Source: Ixodes scapularis (Eukaryota > Arthropoda > Arachnida > Ixodida > Ixodidae). From it: DNA of 64,000 nt. Shown one piece after another: positions 10,836-22,558 of this stretch (the stretch's first letter is position 1; every line of letters starts with the position of its first letter). A model generated the notes under the pieces. It was given only the letters and a program-made list of their open reading frames with translations. It searched no databases and was not told where the DNA came from. The translations under genes were made by a program, and so were the position numbers. The stretch is from NCBI RefSeq assembly GCF_016920785.2, contig NW_024609835.1:174774995-174838994 (forward strand). Reading direction: 5' to 3'.

Positions 10836-11863
10836 GAGTACTGCACTTATTCCACTGCTCATCTACAGCTGAGAGACAAGTCGCCCGTTGAGGCAGACAG
10901 TTCTAGGCTGTATAAACATACACCCCCCCCCCCCCCCCCCCCCCCCCAATTCTCCGTGATTGCTCCTACATTGCTACATTGCCACACTGCTACATTTATT
11001 CAATCTTACTCCAGGGTAAGGGTTTTGCACCTTGGCGTTCCAAAACCTATCCGCGTCTACACTCTTAATCTGGGGCCTGCAAACGTCAAGGCTATAGATG
11101 GCCCGCTCAAAGTTCAAGGACGTACGTCGTAAAAATAGCCGGCCCACTGGAATAGCCGTGTACTCCGACACGGCAGCAGGTGCCCCTTTTGCTTTTCCCG
11201 GTCACGGATGAACGCAAGGCCGCCTATAGCCGGCCCGTTAGACGGCCCGTTATTGAAGGGACGGTTAAAAGCGGGCCGGCTAGCTCCCAGTGACTTCTCA
11301 TTTTCTTTCTTTTCATTTCTTACCCCAAGGTGGACGCGTATGCGCCGCTCACCTTTCTTTCTTTGTCTTTGTTCGGGCTCGCCGCTCGGCACGGGCGTTA
11401 GAACATAACGCCATTCCTTCGGAATGACGTCATCGATCGCGGTGGATGTCGGGAAACGAGTGCAAAATGAAAATTGGTTAGTTAATAAACTAAGTATGAA
11501 TAAATAAGAAACGTAATTTCTGACTTCATTTTGGCTGGCATATTTAGATGTTTAAAGCGTCTCATTAACATGGGCTGAAAAAATAAAGTTCCTGCATATT
11601 TGAGAACGCGATGCTGCCCAGACGTTCAAAGGATCAGCCACCGCTTTAGCACACTTTTGATATTGCCGTTACCCGGCTCGGAGGCAGGGTAAACTCTCAA
11701 GATAAATTATGTCTTTTGCGATTACGGAGTGAATACTTGCTTTAATTAACTTATTAATCAGTAAAATTAGCCTATAGTTCCAATCTGAAATTTACTGGGT
11801 ATTACAGACGACCATTAAGTCAGTCAACTGTAGAATGATTTGAATCACATATTTATAATTAAA
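10836..11863. other. unassigned, with a C25 run
   Basis: It contains a C homopolymer (10923-10947) and GGCCGGC-rich patches around 11130-11290. I see no coding sequence. Confidence 0.5.
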
Positions 11864-11990
11864 CAGCGCGAATTTTGCAAGGACAGCGCTCGTCCTGTCC
11901 AGTTCCTTCCTCTGTCCTTGTAAAATACGCCGCTGTTCCATCATGAATACATACCAACTCGCCCAGTTATCCTGTTGGAATCACCTATGA
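11864..11990 (+). repeat. 3'-tail repeat related to the Penelope-like tail at 62630-62730
   Basis: CGTCCTGTCCAGTT...CCTT and the terminal ACCAACTCGCCCAG block recur in the same order at 62637-62710. An internal inverted pair (AACAGCG.GAATTTTGCAAGGACAG / CTGTCCTTGTAAAAT) forms a hairpin. Confidence 0.45.
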
Positions 11991-12281
11991 AGCGTAGTGA
12001 TATGCAAAAGTTGCCACTTGTGATACAAGCACAAGGCAGGCGGAGAAACATCGCACACGGACGCATTTTTGCGATGCTCGCGCTCCCAATATTTAGAAGT
12101 TTGACTGACCTAGTTTTTTGTGATTATGTCCAGCAAGTTTCTACTTGAAACTATTATATGCTTATTTTTACTAATTAAAACGTTAACGTAATGATATGTT
12201 AACCAGTTGCCTGATTGCACGAGCATATTTTTCATAGTGGCCGCCAAGTCGCTAATGGCAAGTTTAATGGGCCTCTGACAC
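11991..12281. other. unassigned
   Basis: No supported feature. Confidence 0.5.
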
Positions 12282-13359
12282 GCCAAAAAAATTCAAAGTG
12301 TCCGCCAGTGCCCTGTGACGTAACAATGTACCGCACGGTGTCGGGGCGGTCAGAAGGGAGGCATCGACCTACGTCACTAAAAGTGGGCTCGCCGGAAGTC
12401 ACGTGAGTTTCAGTCCTCGTGCTCTCCACGACCATGCACAACACATGACCGTAAAGGTACCTTCAGCAAAGGGACCCTTATTCTCTGCGGCCAATCAATT
12501 AATGATCTTCCGCGCGTGGCGTGTGCTCGCGACCCAAGAGCGCGGGCTGATTCGCCGATAGTAAAGGGACCTATGTCATAGGTACCTTTATGCTGACCGT
12601 GTGAATGGGGCATTAGACTTTTTTGTTATTCTGGCCTTTTCCACGAGTCGTTGTAGAAAACGAAGTTTCAGTTCCACTAGCTTTTTACCACTGCACCGCT
12701 GGTTGGTTTGCGTGCTGTAGAAGTTGAGGACGAACAGTCAGTGGATCGACGTGAAGGAGGTCAATGATGAAAGCGTTGCGAGTACAAGCCAGTGTGCAAG
12801 CGCATGCCATCAGTCCAATGGTACAGGGCCATACTTGGCACAAGACAAGCTATTGAGTTTTGAACAAAATATTTTAGAACGCTCGCAGAAATTAGGATTG
12901 CTGGCATACGACACGCCCGATCGCATTGCGAAGGTTCAGACACTGAGGTCGTCGAATCATCGGATACTCTCCAGGCTGAAGATGCCGGACGTCTAGAGAA
13001 TACGAACTGGTGAGTGTACCAAGTACAAGTAAACGTCGAGCATAAAGTACGTGTTTTTTCGAGGATATTACTAGAACTTGTTTACTAGGTTCACTGCCTC
13101 CTCTTCTTCTACCTTTACAGAAACATTAGGTGATGAAACGCAAATAAAAAAAAAAAAAACCTTGTCTGCTTGGATTGCTTGCGAAGATGCGGAGAATACC
13201 AAAATATATATATATATATATATAAATATTACACGCGGTCGCGATAAGCATGAGTGATACAACTCACGTGACTTCCGCTGATGGCCCCTTTCTGACTACC
13301 CCGACATCTTGCGGTACACTGTTACGTCACAGGGCACTGGCGGGCACTTTGAATTTGGC
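12282..13359. mobile_element. DNA element with ~100-bp terminal inverted repeats
   Basis: The left arm (12282-12412: ATTCAAAGTG, GCCAGTGCCCTGTGACGTAA, GGAAGTCACGTGAGTT) is answered in reverse by 13263-13359. The interior is about 850 bp, has one open frame of 90 codons at 12724-12996 without a recognisable domain, an AT microsatellite at 13203-13224 and a nested smaller inverted repeat at 12443-12605. The superfamily is unclear because I cannot fix the target duplication. Confidence 0.65.
12443..12605. repeat. nested short MITE
   Basis: ACATGACCGTAAAGGTACCT is mirrored by AGGTACCTTTATGCTGACCG at the right end. It lies inside the larger long-TIR element. Confidence 0.45.
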
Positions 13360-13838
13360 TTTGTATTTATATTTTTAATAAAAAAACTACGCAACTCTAA
13401 AGTGAAACAATTTTTTCGAGATGTCCTGATACGCAATTTAAACGCCTAGCATGAAAAAAAAAAAACTTTTTTTTTTAGTGTCAAAGGTTTTTTAACAAGT
13501 TTTTTTGTTTAATATTCTGAACCAGCGCCTGTTATACACCTTGTTTCACGAAGCACAGTCCATATTTCCTGTAAAACAGCCCATCGAACAAAATATTGAA
13601 GAACGGGTGAATAACGGTTTTCCTGCCTTAGATTTTTTCTCACGTTCGCTTTTTTCCCCAATTTTTTTTAAAAAGTATTACATCTTACTTCTAAGACTGA
13701 ATTCACACGGTGGGTGCGTGAACCACAGAATAAATCGAATATTTGTTTTATGATAACTTAATAAATAGGTTTGTAACTGTCTGAGTCGCTGTTTTTGTTG
13801 TTCTTTTCAAGATGCGTGGGAGCTGGAAAATTTAAAAA
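13360..13838. other. unassigned AT-rich stretch
   Basis: Only short AT-rich frames (82 codons at 13505-13753); no support for coding. Confidence 0.5.
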
Positions 13839-13954
13839 CGGCCGGCTGAAAAAAGACAGCAAACTGGACGGACATCTTCAACGGGCCGGCTGAAGATGGA
13901 CCGCCTGCACTGACTTGACGTGCCACAACTATAAAGCCATCAGAAGTTGGATCT

Positions 13955-14155
13955 GGTGTCACGGCTGTATTGCCGTGACATTATTTGGCGGTAATATAGC
14001 CGTGACACGAGATCCAACTTGTCACGGCTACATAGCCGTGATATAATATCCCGGCAGTACAGCCGTGACACCGATATTGAACTTGTCACGGCTACATAAC
14101 CGTGGCACAATATCACGGCAATACAGCCGTGACACAGAGATCCAACTTGTTGCAA
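13955..14155. repeat. tandem array of short hairpins (left flank of the palindrome)
   Basis: Repeated units contain GTCACGGCTACATAGCCGTGA, itself a hairpin, joined by GATCCAACTTG spacers; unit length is about 64-75 bp. Two more units lie on the far side of the large palindrome at 16567-16612. Confidence 0.8.
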
Positions 14156-14165
14156 CTATAGAGGT

Positions 14166-15366
14166 GTGTTTTCATCTTAAATCGGGCAGGGGAAAAGGGT
14201 CTAATTTTTAATTTTCACGAAAAAAAATGTTTTAGGGGCATTTCTCAAATGGAGGAAAGCGCAAACTGCATGTTCCCCAGATTTTTTGTTCTCGAGTTAC
14301 GAGCCGTAGAAGCCGCAGTGGCAGAAACTAGGGTTTTTGCCTGCCGTCGCAGGTCGCGTGTTTGACACCCTCTGCTGGCGCTATTGTTTTCTCTACACCC
14401 TTTTAACTTTCCCCCCTCATTTGATAGGTATTATAAAGATACTTTGATGTATTCAAATATTTTTAGGAATTTGATTGTTTTCTAAAAAACATGTCAAACT
14501 CGTCACTCCGGTCGCTTTTCGGTCAAATTTGACAGTCCATTACTTTGTCTGTACTTAAGGTGAATTTTCTTTCTTTGGCTCTACAGAAAGCCCAAAGCAA
14601 GCCCATTATAGATATAATAATACCATTATGATCTGTCGACTAGCCGCTCCGCTACCTTGACGTAAACGTTGTAAGAAATAACAAATGTTGAAAGTTTGAG
14701 GTCGATTTTCTCAGAAACCCCATTTTTGTAAATTTTTATTTTTAAAATTATTTTAGAAATTATAGTCGACTACAGGAAAAGACAGTCTAGAAATGTAATA
14801 TTTTGGTTGTATGTCCTCTGTTTGAGCCGCAATCGCGTGAAATATGTGAACGTTTGTTATTTTTCACAACGTTTGCGTGGAGGTAGCGGAGCGGCTACTC
14901 TGCAGATAATAATATTATTAATTTATATATAATAGGCCTGCTTAGGGCTCTCTATAGAGCTAAAGAAATAAAATGTACCTTAAGTACAGACAAAGTAATG
15001 ATCTGTCAAAGTTGACCGAAATTCGACCTGAGTCACGAGTTTGACATTTTTTTTCAGAAAACAATCAAATTATTAAAAATATACGCCAAGGTATCTTTAT
15101 AGTATTTATTAAATGAGGGGGAAAAGTTAAAAAGGTGTAGGAAGTAGACTAGCGCCAGAAGAGGGTGTCAAACACCCGACCTCCGACGGCAGGCAAAACC
15201 ACTAGATTCTGCCACTGCGGCTTCTACGTTTCGTAACTGAAGAACAAAAAATCTGGGGAATATGCGGTTTGCGCCCTCCTCCATTTGAGAAACGCCCCCA
15301 AAACACATATTTTTTCGTGAAAATTAAAAATTAGACCCTTCTGGTCTGCCCGATTTGAGATGAAAC
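14166..15366 (+). mobile_element. ~1.2-kb foldback unit, first copy
   Basis: Arms of about 520 bp (14166-14690 and 14855-15366) are reverse complements, starting TTTTCATCTTAAATCGGGCA and ending TGCCCGATTTGAGATGAAA. A unique core of about 165 bp (14690-14855) gives the unit an orientation. Each arm contains a GGTCGCGTGTTTGACACCC stretch that loosely resembles a tRNA B box. No ORF of substance. Confidence 0.85.
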
Positions 15367-15371
15367 CTCCC

Positions 15372-16543
15372 ATATCGGGCAGGTTGAAAGGGTCCAGTTC
15401 TTAATTTTCCCGAAAAAACTAATGTTTTAAGGGCATTTCTCAAATGAATGAGAGCGCAAACTGTATGTTCCCCAGATTTTGTGTTCTCGAGTTACGAAGC
15501 GGAGAAGCCGCAGTGGCAGAAACTAGTGTTTCTGCCTGCCGTCGCAGGTCGCGTGTTTGACACCCTCCGCTGGCGCTAGTGTTTTTTTACACCCTTTTAA
15601 CTTTTCCTCCTCATTTAATAGGTTGTATAAAATACCTTCACGCATTCAAATATTTTTAATAGTCTGATTGTTTTCTAAACAAAATGTCAAACTCGTCACT
15701 CAGGTCGATTTTTGGTCAACTTTGACAGGTCATTACTTTGTCTGTACTTAAGGTAAATTTTATTTCGTGGGCTCTATAGAAAGCCCTAAGCATGCCTAGT
15801 ATAGATATAATAATATCATTATGATCTGCTGAGTAGCCGCGCCGCTACCTTCCCGTAAACGTTGTGAAAAATAACATGTTCACATATTTCACGTGATTGC
15901 GGCTCAAACAGAGGACATACAACCAAAATATTACATTTCTAGGCTGTTTTCTCTTGCAGTTGACTAAAATGTCTAAAATAATTTAAAAATAAAATTTTAC
16001 AAAAATGGAGTTTTTGAGAAAATCGACCTCAAACTTTCAACATTTGTTATTTCTTACAACGTTTACGTGAAGGTAGTGGAACGGCTAGCCGACAGATCAT
16101 AATGATAATATTATATCTATAATGGGCTTGCTTTGGGCTTTCTCGTTATGACGTATATAAGTCGTAATGACGTGTAAAAGTTGACCAAAGAGCGACCGGA
16201 GTGACGAGTTTGACATGTATTTTAGAAAACAATCAAATTCCTAAAAATATTTGAATACGTCAAGGTATCTTTATAATACGTATTAAATGAGGGAGAAAAG
16301 TTAAAAGGGTGTAGAAAGAACACTAGCGCCAGCAGAGGGTGTCAAACACGCGACCTGCGACGGCAGGCAAAAACACTAGTTTCTGCCACTGCGGTTTCTA
16401 CGGCTCGTAACTCGAGAACAAAAAATCTGGGGAACATGCAGTTTGCGCTCTGCTCCATTTGAGAAATGCCCCCAAAACATTTTTTTTCCGTGAAAATGAA
16501 AAATTAGACCCTTTTAGCCTACCCGATTTGAGATGAAAACACC
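15372..16543 (-). mobile_element. ~1.2-kb foldback unit, second copy, inverted
   Basis: The same foldback follows after a five-base junction with its core reversed: the CACATATTTCACGTGATTGC block precedes the AACTTTCAACATTTGTTATT block, opposite to the first copy. The outermost ~12 bases of its left end are missing. Together the two copies make a palindrome of about 2.4 kb. Confidence 0.85.
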
Positions 16544-16566
16544 CAGAAACATGACATGCTGTGACG

Positions 16567-16625
16567 GCTATACAGCCGTGACAAGTTGAATGTAACTTGT
16601 CACGGCTGGCCCAATAGCCGGCTCC
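16567..16625. repeat. short hairpin units (right flank of the palindrome)
   Basis: GTGACGGCTATACAGCCGTGAC followed by a second half unit, matching the array at 13955-14155. Confidence 0.7.
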
Positions 16626-17559
16626 AGACGAAGAGTGTAGCGTTTTTCAATGTATTCCCACGCGACAGGACCCACCGGAGTAACTCGAATTCATTTGGGT
16701 AAGATTTGGAACACAGCCAGTGTCACACCGCGTATATAAATCGTCTCATCTTAGCATGAACTTACTGCGAAGGCTGTGCAAGCGTGAGCGGGTAGCATTG
16801 ACTGCCTTGACTGGAGCATTTGCTGCACGAGCGCTCGCACAGCCGCCGAGGCTTCATTCAAAGCAAATAGCTCAGACGTTTAGCCAGCGCGGCGCGGCTA
16901 ACAATAGTCCATGGTATACTATTCAGTAAACTGCTGCCTGCTTATTGCTGACACCAGCAACTTCCTTTGAAGACATAAGGACATTTATCTCCTGAGAGGC
17001 GGGCCAGCAGACGCACACACGTACGGGCTTTCGCCTTTCTGCTTCGCTTTGTACGCCTCCCAGCTTGTACTTGCGTAAATGAAGATAGTTATTAACATTA
17101 TTTTATTAAGTTCTCGGTTAAGCATAAAACTACAACTAATGCATTCCAGAACCCGACCGAACTGGCCACTGACTTTGTGAAGGCTTTGAACGAATACACT
17201 GGCATCACTGCGTGAGGCACATTAAAGACCCGAGGTTACTGGTCGCGCTGCGCCGTCTATGAATCCTTTTTGAGTGACGAGCGTCGGCTTTGGGCTTGTC
17301 TGCGAACTAGAATTGAAGGGCCGCCCGACACTCCTCCGCCCGTCAGAACACATTGACATCCTGTCGGTATATCGGTTTTATTGCTTTTTATGACCTATAT
17401 ATTACCGATGCTCAAAATAAAATCACCAAAAAAAAATCGTAATACACGCAAAGATAAATGCTGACAATAGGGAGTTACGACGCATGTGTAAATGTGTTGG
17501 CGGGGTATTGGGTATCGTTATCGGAGTCATAGGAACGACACGCTAAAACTCCCTTTTGT
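16626..17559. other. unassigned
   Basis: No supported coding region; frames below 70 codons and no named repeat. Confidence 0.5.
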
Positions 17560-17875
17560 CAGCACCTATATTTGCGTAAGGCAGCGCCCGGAGTTTCTAG
17601 AACACCGTGTTTGATGTGGAGCAGCACATCCCGAGTACAAATACCATGCGACAGAGACCTCAAGGCTGGCCAAAGTCGCTTTCGTAAAGGAGTACAACCC
17701 GCAAGAAATCAGCTTACTACCTATACCTGAATGAGGTGTGGGTGTCGGATAACTTCCCCAAAGAATGGAAGGAAGCACAGTCGTCCTGATTACTAAGCTC
17801 GGAAAACCCCTCTCCTTGCACAACCTGCGCCCGATTTACCTTACCTCGTGTCTGGGCACTTGAGAAGGTTCTATA
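17560..17875 (+). pseudogene. LINE reverse-transcriptase fragment (I/R1-like)
   Basis: The frame through 17719-17800 reads LNEVWVSDNFPKEWKEA; after a one-base shift the next frame reads VVLITKLGKPLSLHNLRPI and then YLTSCLG. This pair of blocks is the characteristic start of the RT domain in I/R1-type LINEs (PxxWKxA-VVLIPKxGK-LRPISLTSC). The sequence loses similarity just after 17870, where unrelated sequence begins. It is a short dead scrap with no ends visible. Confidence 0.75.
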
Positions 17876-20298
17876 GCTTGGCATACATATACATTTTTTG
17901 TTTGCCGACACCTCCGCCCTTTGCCAACACTCTTTATGGCTACAGTGGTGGAAGAGCACGAAAACAGTCGTGGTTGGCCGGTCACCCAGTGCTCCAGCTC
18001 TTGCATCCGCAGTTCTACAGCGCTGGGACATTTAAGTGCACGTTAACCGGCGACCTGATAAATGTATCGCAAACTACGGTGTGCCGAGTCGCTGGGCATG
18101 TGCCGCGGCTTATCTCCAGTCTGTTGTGCCACCGTCTTGCCAATTTCCCGGGAGCGTGGCGGACTTGCACCTTGTGATGTAAGACGTTTATAAGTTCAAC
18201 TTATGCGGTAAAATTTCTTGTTCAACATTGTATGCAAAACGTTCCAAAGAGATGAATTCGCATTTTTGCTGAAGGCCCATCCACGCAGTATAGCATTTGA
18301 CTGCTTGGCCACCTCAGGCAAGAGTGACGATGGTACCAGTCATGCACCAATAAACGTATTTTACATCATCGTTATGAGAGTTTCAGTCGAGTTACAATCG
18401 CGAGATACTTGGAAGTTCCTGCTTCGGGCAGATCAACCAACCAAATAAGTAGCTCTGCAGGCGACGTCCGAAACACGGACATCCTGACGACTCGCGGCCG
18501 TATCAACACGCAATGTTAAGAAAGTGAAGTCGAACGCTGCTGTGTGCAGACCTTATTTTTTGGGGGGCGTGTGTATCTTTAGAAAGCAATGAACACATTC
18601 TAGAACAGTTTAATGGGTTCATCATCAGCAGCTATTCTATGGATATACACGAGCCCACACGTACAAAGTACCGAAATTAAATTTCAAGCTCGCAGTGAAA
18701 TTAGCATGTTGAATATGTGGGTTTTACTGACGCTGGTACATTCATTACATTCACCGAATAGTTCTATGTCACTGGTTGGCACAATGACCCGCCGCGAGGA
18801 GGTTGTAGTATAATGATGATCTGGAGTCATGTCCTCAGTGGCATTCATGGGCGAGTCTTTTTCTTCTGATTCAGCGATTGAGCTGCCACAGATGGAGGAC
18901 GACAGACTGCACTTATCGGTGGAGACGTGATGACTTGAATAGTAAGGGTGACCCAGAAGACATGGCAAGGTCGACTTACGTGCACCGGGGAAAACCCCAG
19001 TGCGGCAGACCGCACCGGGGACAGGAGTTGTCAACTTATAAACCTTGTCCAGAGACCGACTGATGATATTAAAAATATGAATCGAAGGGAGAAATCTTGA
19101 TCAAATGCAACCGTCTTCGAAACACTTATTCATCCTCTTCTTAACTAAACTTACATCATTCAGTCCTTTTTTTTTCTCTGTCGTCCAGGTAGTGAACTAC
19201 ACGTGCTGTAACGGCATGCGGGGAATGTCAGGTCCGTGTCGCTGCGTGGGGAGGCCGCTCAGGCATCAAGCCTCCTTCCGCAACCGCAGGTAGACAGAAC
19301 TTAAAACAGCTGGATGTGCTGTCTAAATCGTTCCGCTAGTTGCCCCTGCAGTTCCTGAAATTATTTGTCAGAAAATCGATGCAGTACATCTAAACCACTG
19401 CTGCAAAGTAGAAAAAAAAATATTTTTTTTTGCTTTGCATTTTTTATTGTTGTTTACTTCTGTGAAGCCCAATGCTTCGCAGCAGTGGGCTTCGCAGCGC
19501 TGCGCATCTGAACGTTCGGCAGGCCATTTTGGGAACGAAAACTCGAAATAAGGACGGTTTCACAATTTTATGTTAAAACGATTTCCTAAGCCTTTACAGC
19601 GAACCTTTAACCCTGTTTAACGTCGCTTTGTGGCCGCAACGTTCTTGTGAACTCACGTTACCATTTATTTTACGTAATTGTATGTACAGTGTTCCTCAAA
19701 CTCCATGCTGCCACTTGGTTCCCCAAATATTGATCTATTGCCGGCTACTCAAAGCTAAATTTTTCACTACAGCTGTGGGAATCTTTTTATTATGCTGGGT
19801 CATGATCGGGGGGTCAAAAGGACACCATGTAGTTAGACCGTTAGGCCGATTAATGGCACAACCAGTGCCAAAAACGAACCATCTCATGGCCGTTTTTCTC
19901 CACAGTGTATGGGAGGTTTTCTTCCTTTTTTAAATAAAAGAAGAAGGAAGAGTTAGACGAGCTTCTTATTAGGCTTTGCGTGCGTGGTGAGGCAGCATTT
20001 GGAAAGGGCGAAATTTTATGGCACGCCTCTCGGCACATCAGTAACAATATTTCTGTTGCTCGTAGTGCCACAGTATCCCGAATATTGCTTTCAGGAAGTA
20101 ATATATATTTTTATTCTACTTAATAAATGAAGAGAAAGTTTTTTTTTATTCCGATCCCTTTTATTTTTAAGTAAACAAACTGCAAGTGTTTATGAAAACA
20201 TCCATATATTATACACAGAATACATAATTATTTGTTAACCTCAAGTCAGCCAACACTATGCTAAAGTGCCAACAAATAATTCATAGGGACTTTTAGTA
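17876..20298. other. unassigned stretch
   Basis: I see no supported gene. Open frames of 60-116 codons (for example 18684-19034 minus, 17848-18177 plus) lack recognisable domains. A pyrimidine tract ending in CAG at about 19189 precedes a Cys-rich open stretch (19190-19293); it could be an exon, but nothing supports it further. Confidence 0.4.
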
Positions 20299-20448
20299 AA
20301 CCGTTACCGTATTCCGCGTACGGCACTACCAGAGCTTTTTAAGCATGCTTTTAAGCGCGCGCTCGGGAGATACCGTGTCGTTATAGCGGGCTCGCACTGA
20401 AGAGCATGCTTTAACGGCTCCGGTAGTGCAGTTCGCGGAACACGGTTC
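20299..20448. mobile_element. ~150-bp foldback MITE
   Basis: AACCGT..CCGTATTCCGCG and GCACTACC at the left are mirrored at the right (GGTAGTGC, CGCGGAACACGG). The GCATGCTT motif recurs near the centre on both sides. Confidence 0.65.
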
Positions 20449-20829
20449 ATGTTTTCTAAAAATCCCCAATAATCTCAGAAACAACCCTCTCCCCCTTGCC
20501 TACGTTTCCCCAGGAAAGAAGGAAAGAATTTCAGAATAAAGAACAGCTTGCGGTTTGGCAGCCACGTGCCCCCATACTTACAGTCTAGCCGCTTTTCACT
20601 CATATGTTTCCACAGATCTTGTTTCTCCCATTGTTCGAGAGAGTGTGCCCGACTCCTAGAGGGAAAGGCATCAGGACAGGGACTGTCAAACCATGCGTGC
20701 ACTTTGGCTTGGGGTCGAGGAAATGTTCTGTCTGGCGACCTTTATCACTCGCCGGTGATACTTGTCCCCTTTAGATAACGGATGTTTTCTCCATATCGTT
20801 TCCTGTTGAAGGTCGTGGAACCCCGGGTT
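20449..20829. other. unassigned
   Basis: No supported feature. Confidence 0.5.
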
Positions 20830-21060
20830 GACCTCATTCATGGGTTCCGGAAGAAATGTCCCTGGAAGAAACGTCCCCGGAAAAAAATATCCCCGGAAAA
20901 AAGGTCCCCGGAAATTATGTCCCCGGGAAAAAAAGGCCCCAGGTGGAAAGTAGGAATAAATGGCTCCAAAGGGACATTTTTTACGCTTTCCTCGGTTTTT
21001 CCTTATTCTCACGGCCCTCGGGTGATCCTGTCACTGTCCGGTCACAAATGACCCGAGTCC
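20830..21060 (-). repeat. minisatellite repeat D, copy 1
   Basis: Six to seven degenerate units of about 15 bp on GTCCCCGGAAAAAAT (20855-20935) are followed by a GCCCCAGGTGGAAAGTAGGA block and a GAATAAGG/GGCCCTCGGGTGATCC block. The same order occurs on the opposite strand at 27205-27400, so this is a dispersed family with terminal tandem repeats. Confidence 0.7.
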
Positions 21061-21120
21061 ACACTCGTCGAAATGGAACGCCGTCATCTCAACCTCTGCG
21101 AAAGGTACGCCGCTGGCCCG

Positions 21121-22020
21121 CAGTCTTGAATAGTAACGCGTTACTAGTAACGCGTTACTAGTAACGCGTTGCTGTAATTTTGTTACTTTTTTGGTAACTT
21201 GTAACTGTAACGAGTTACTTTTTTAAAATGTAACTTGTAACTGTAGTTCTATTACTTTTTTTAGGTAACAATGAAAGTAACGACGTTACTTTTGTCGTTA
21301 CTTTCCAGTGTTTTATGAATGATATTTCACTGAACGAGCACAATTTAGATACTTCTTGCACTTTTCAAATCGTCTATTCCAACATTTCGAGTGTCAAGTT
21401 GGCCTTGCACAAACTTGTGAATACTTTCTTTCTCGCGAGTCACGACCCGAACATAGCCACGTGCAGATATCATGAAAAAAAAAAAATCTAGTTGTCTTTA
21501 CGCACGCGCTTGTACTTTGTGACTGAACACCTACATCTTAGTGTCTTAAAGCACTATCTATGTTGTGTTTTTTCTTTTTTCAGGGAAAACGCTTTTTAAT
21601 CCGGTGAATCAACCGTGAAACCACAATACACGCGGAGGGCTCTGCGCATGTTTCGTATTTTGATTAGCGCTAGTACTTCGCACTGCCCATGTTTCGTATT
21701 TTTATTTGCGCCACTAATGTGGCGTGGAAATTCTCAAACACTAATTTCGAGAAGCAACTTCTGCTAAGTTGCAATATGAAGTAAAAACGTACTTTTTAAT
21801 TTTATGCAATTGGTGAAGGGCGTTTTCTAGTTTTTCCTAATTTTTTTTTTGTGTTATAGAAAAGTAACTGAAAAGTAACGTCGTTACTTTTTAAAAGTAA
21901 TTGTAACTGTAACGAGTTACTCTTTTGTTGCGGTGACTGTAACGGTAACTTCGCTACTTTTTTCTGAAAGTAACTGCAACTGTAACGAATTACTTTTTAA
22001 AAGTAACTTACCCAAGACTG
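21121..22020. mobile_element. non-autonomous hAT-like element with GTAAC/GTTAC ends
   Basis: The ends are CAGTCTTG and CAAGACTG (900 bp), with subterminal runs of GTTACT, AGTAAC and TAACGCGTTACTAG. This wording resembles known hAT termini in animals. CCGCTGG occurs on both sides (21110-21116 and 22021-22027), a possible imperfect target duplication, with four extra bases on the left. No transposase ORF. Confidence 0.7.
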
Positions 22021-22156
22021 CCGCTGGGGCAATCGGAATTGAAAATTTCATGTGTGCCGTCGGCCGTGCGATCCTCTTTTGACTTTCGTGTATGAATCTA
22101 GAGTATGTCATTTCATTCCTCATTTTGTAACATTGCATCTCAACTGTTTTTGTTTG

Positions 22157-22558
22157 TTTTAGAGCGCATGCAGCTCTTAGGCACCCATTTCCGGCTTGAG
22201 CGGCGTCGCCGTCGGCGTAACCGCGCGGTGCATTATGGGACGCGTGACCTGTGACGATGACGATGACGTCACGTGATTCCGGTGACGTCAAATGACCCTC
22301 GTGAGGTCACGTGACTCCGGTAACGTCACGTGACCCCCGTCTTGTTACGTGACCCGGCGAGTTCACGTGACCTCACGAGGGTCACGTGACCTCACGGCTA
22401 CGCCGACGCCGCTCGGAGGGAGGAGTAGCAGGCAGGATGAAGAGGTGAGGTGAAGGGAGGAGGAGTATACGTTCTCCTCAGTACCCTTCCCTCCTCCACC
22501 TCAAGAGCTGCGCTCTAATTCGGTGTTACAGGGGGTTGTAAGCGACTTTCATTTTTTT
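22157..22558 (+). repeat. satellite-carrying repeat B, copy 2
   Basis: Opens with TTTTAGAGCGC and closes with CAAGAGCTGCGCTCTAATTC plus the shared tail. The interior (22240-22400) is an array of CACGTGAC and TGACGTCA motifs instead of the CCGCTAAA units of copy 1. Confidence 0.8.

Noticed and set aside
13955..14155. CRISPR-like array (regular palindromic repeats with spacers)
   Set aside because: The repeats are degenerate, the spacers are themselves repeats, there is no cas gene, and the genome is eukaryotic. It is a hairpin satellite.
18684..19034. 116-codon minus-strand frame as a gene
   Set aside because: Ser/Thr-rich with no domain; no support beyond openness.
19190..19293. A Cys-rich exon after a good pyrimidine tract
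   Set aside because: No partner exon, no family and only one splice site; too weak to call.
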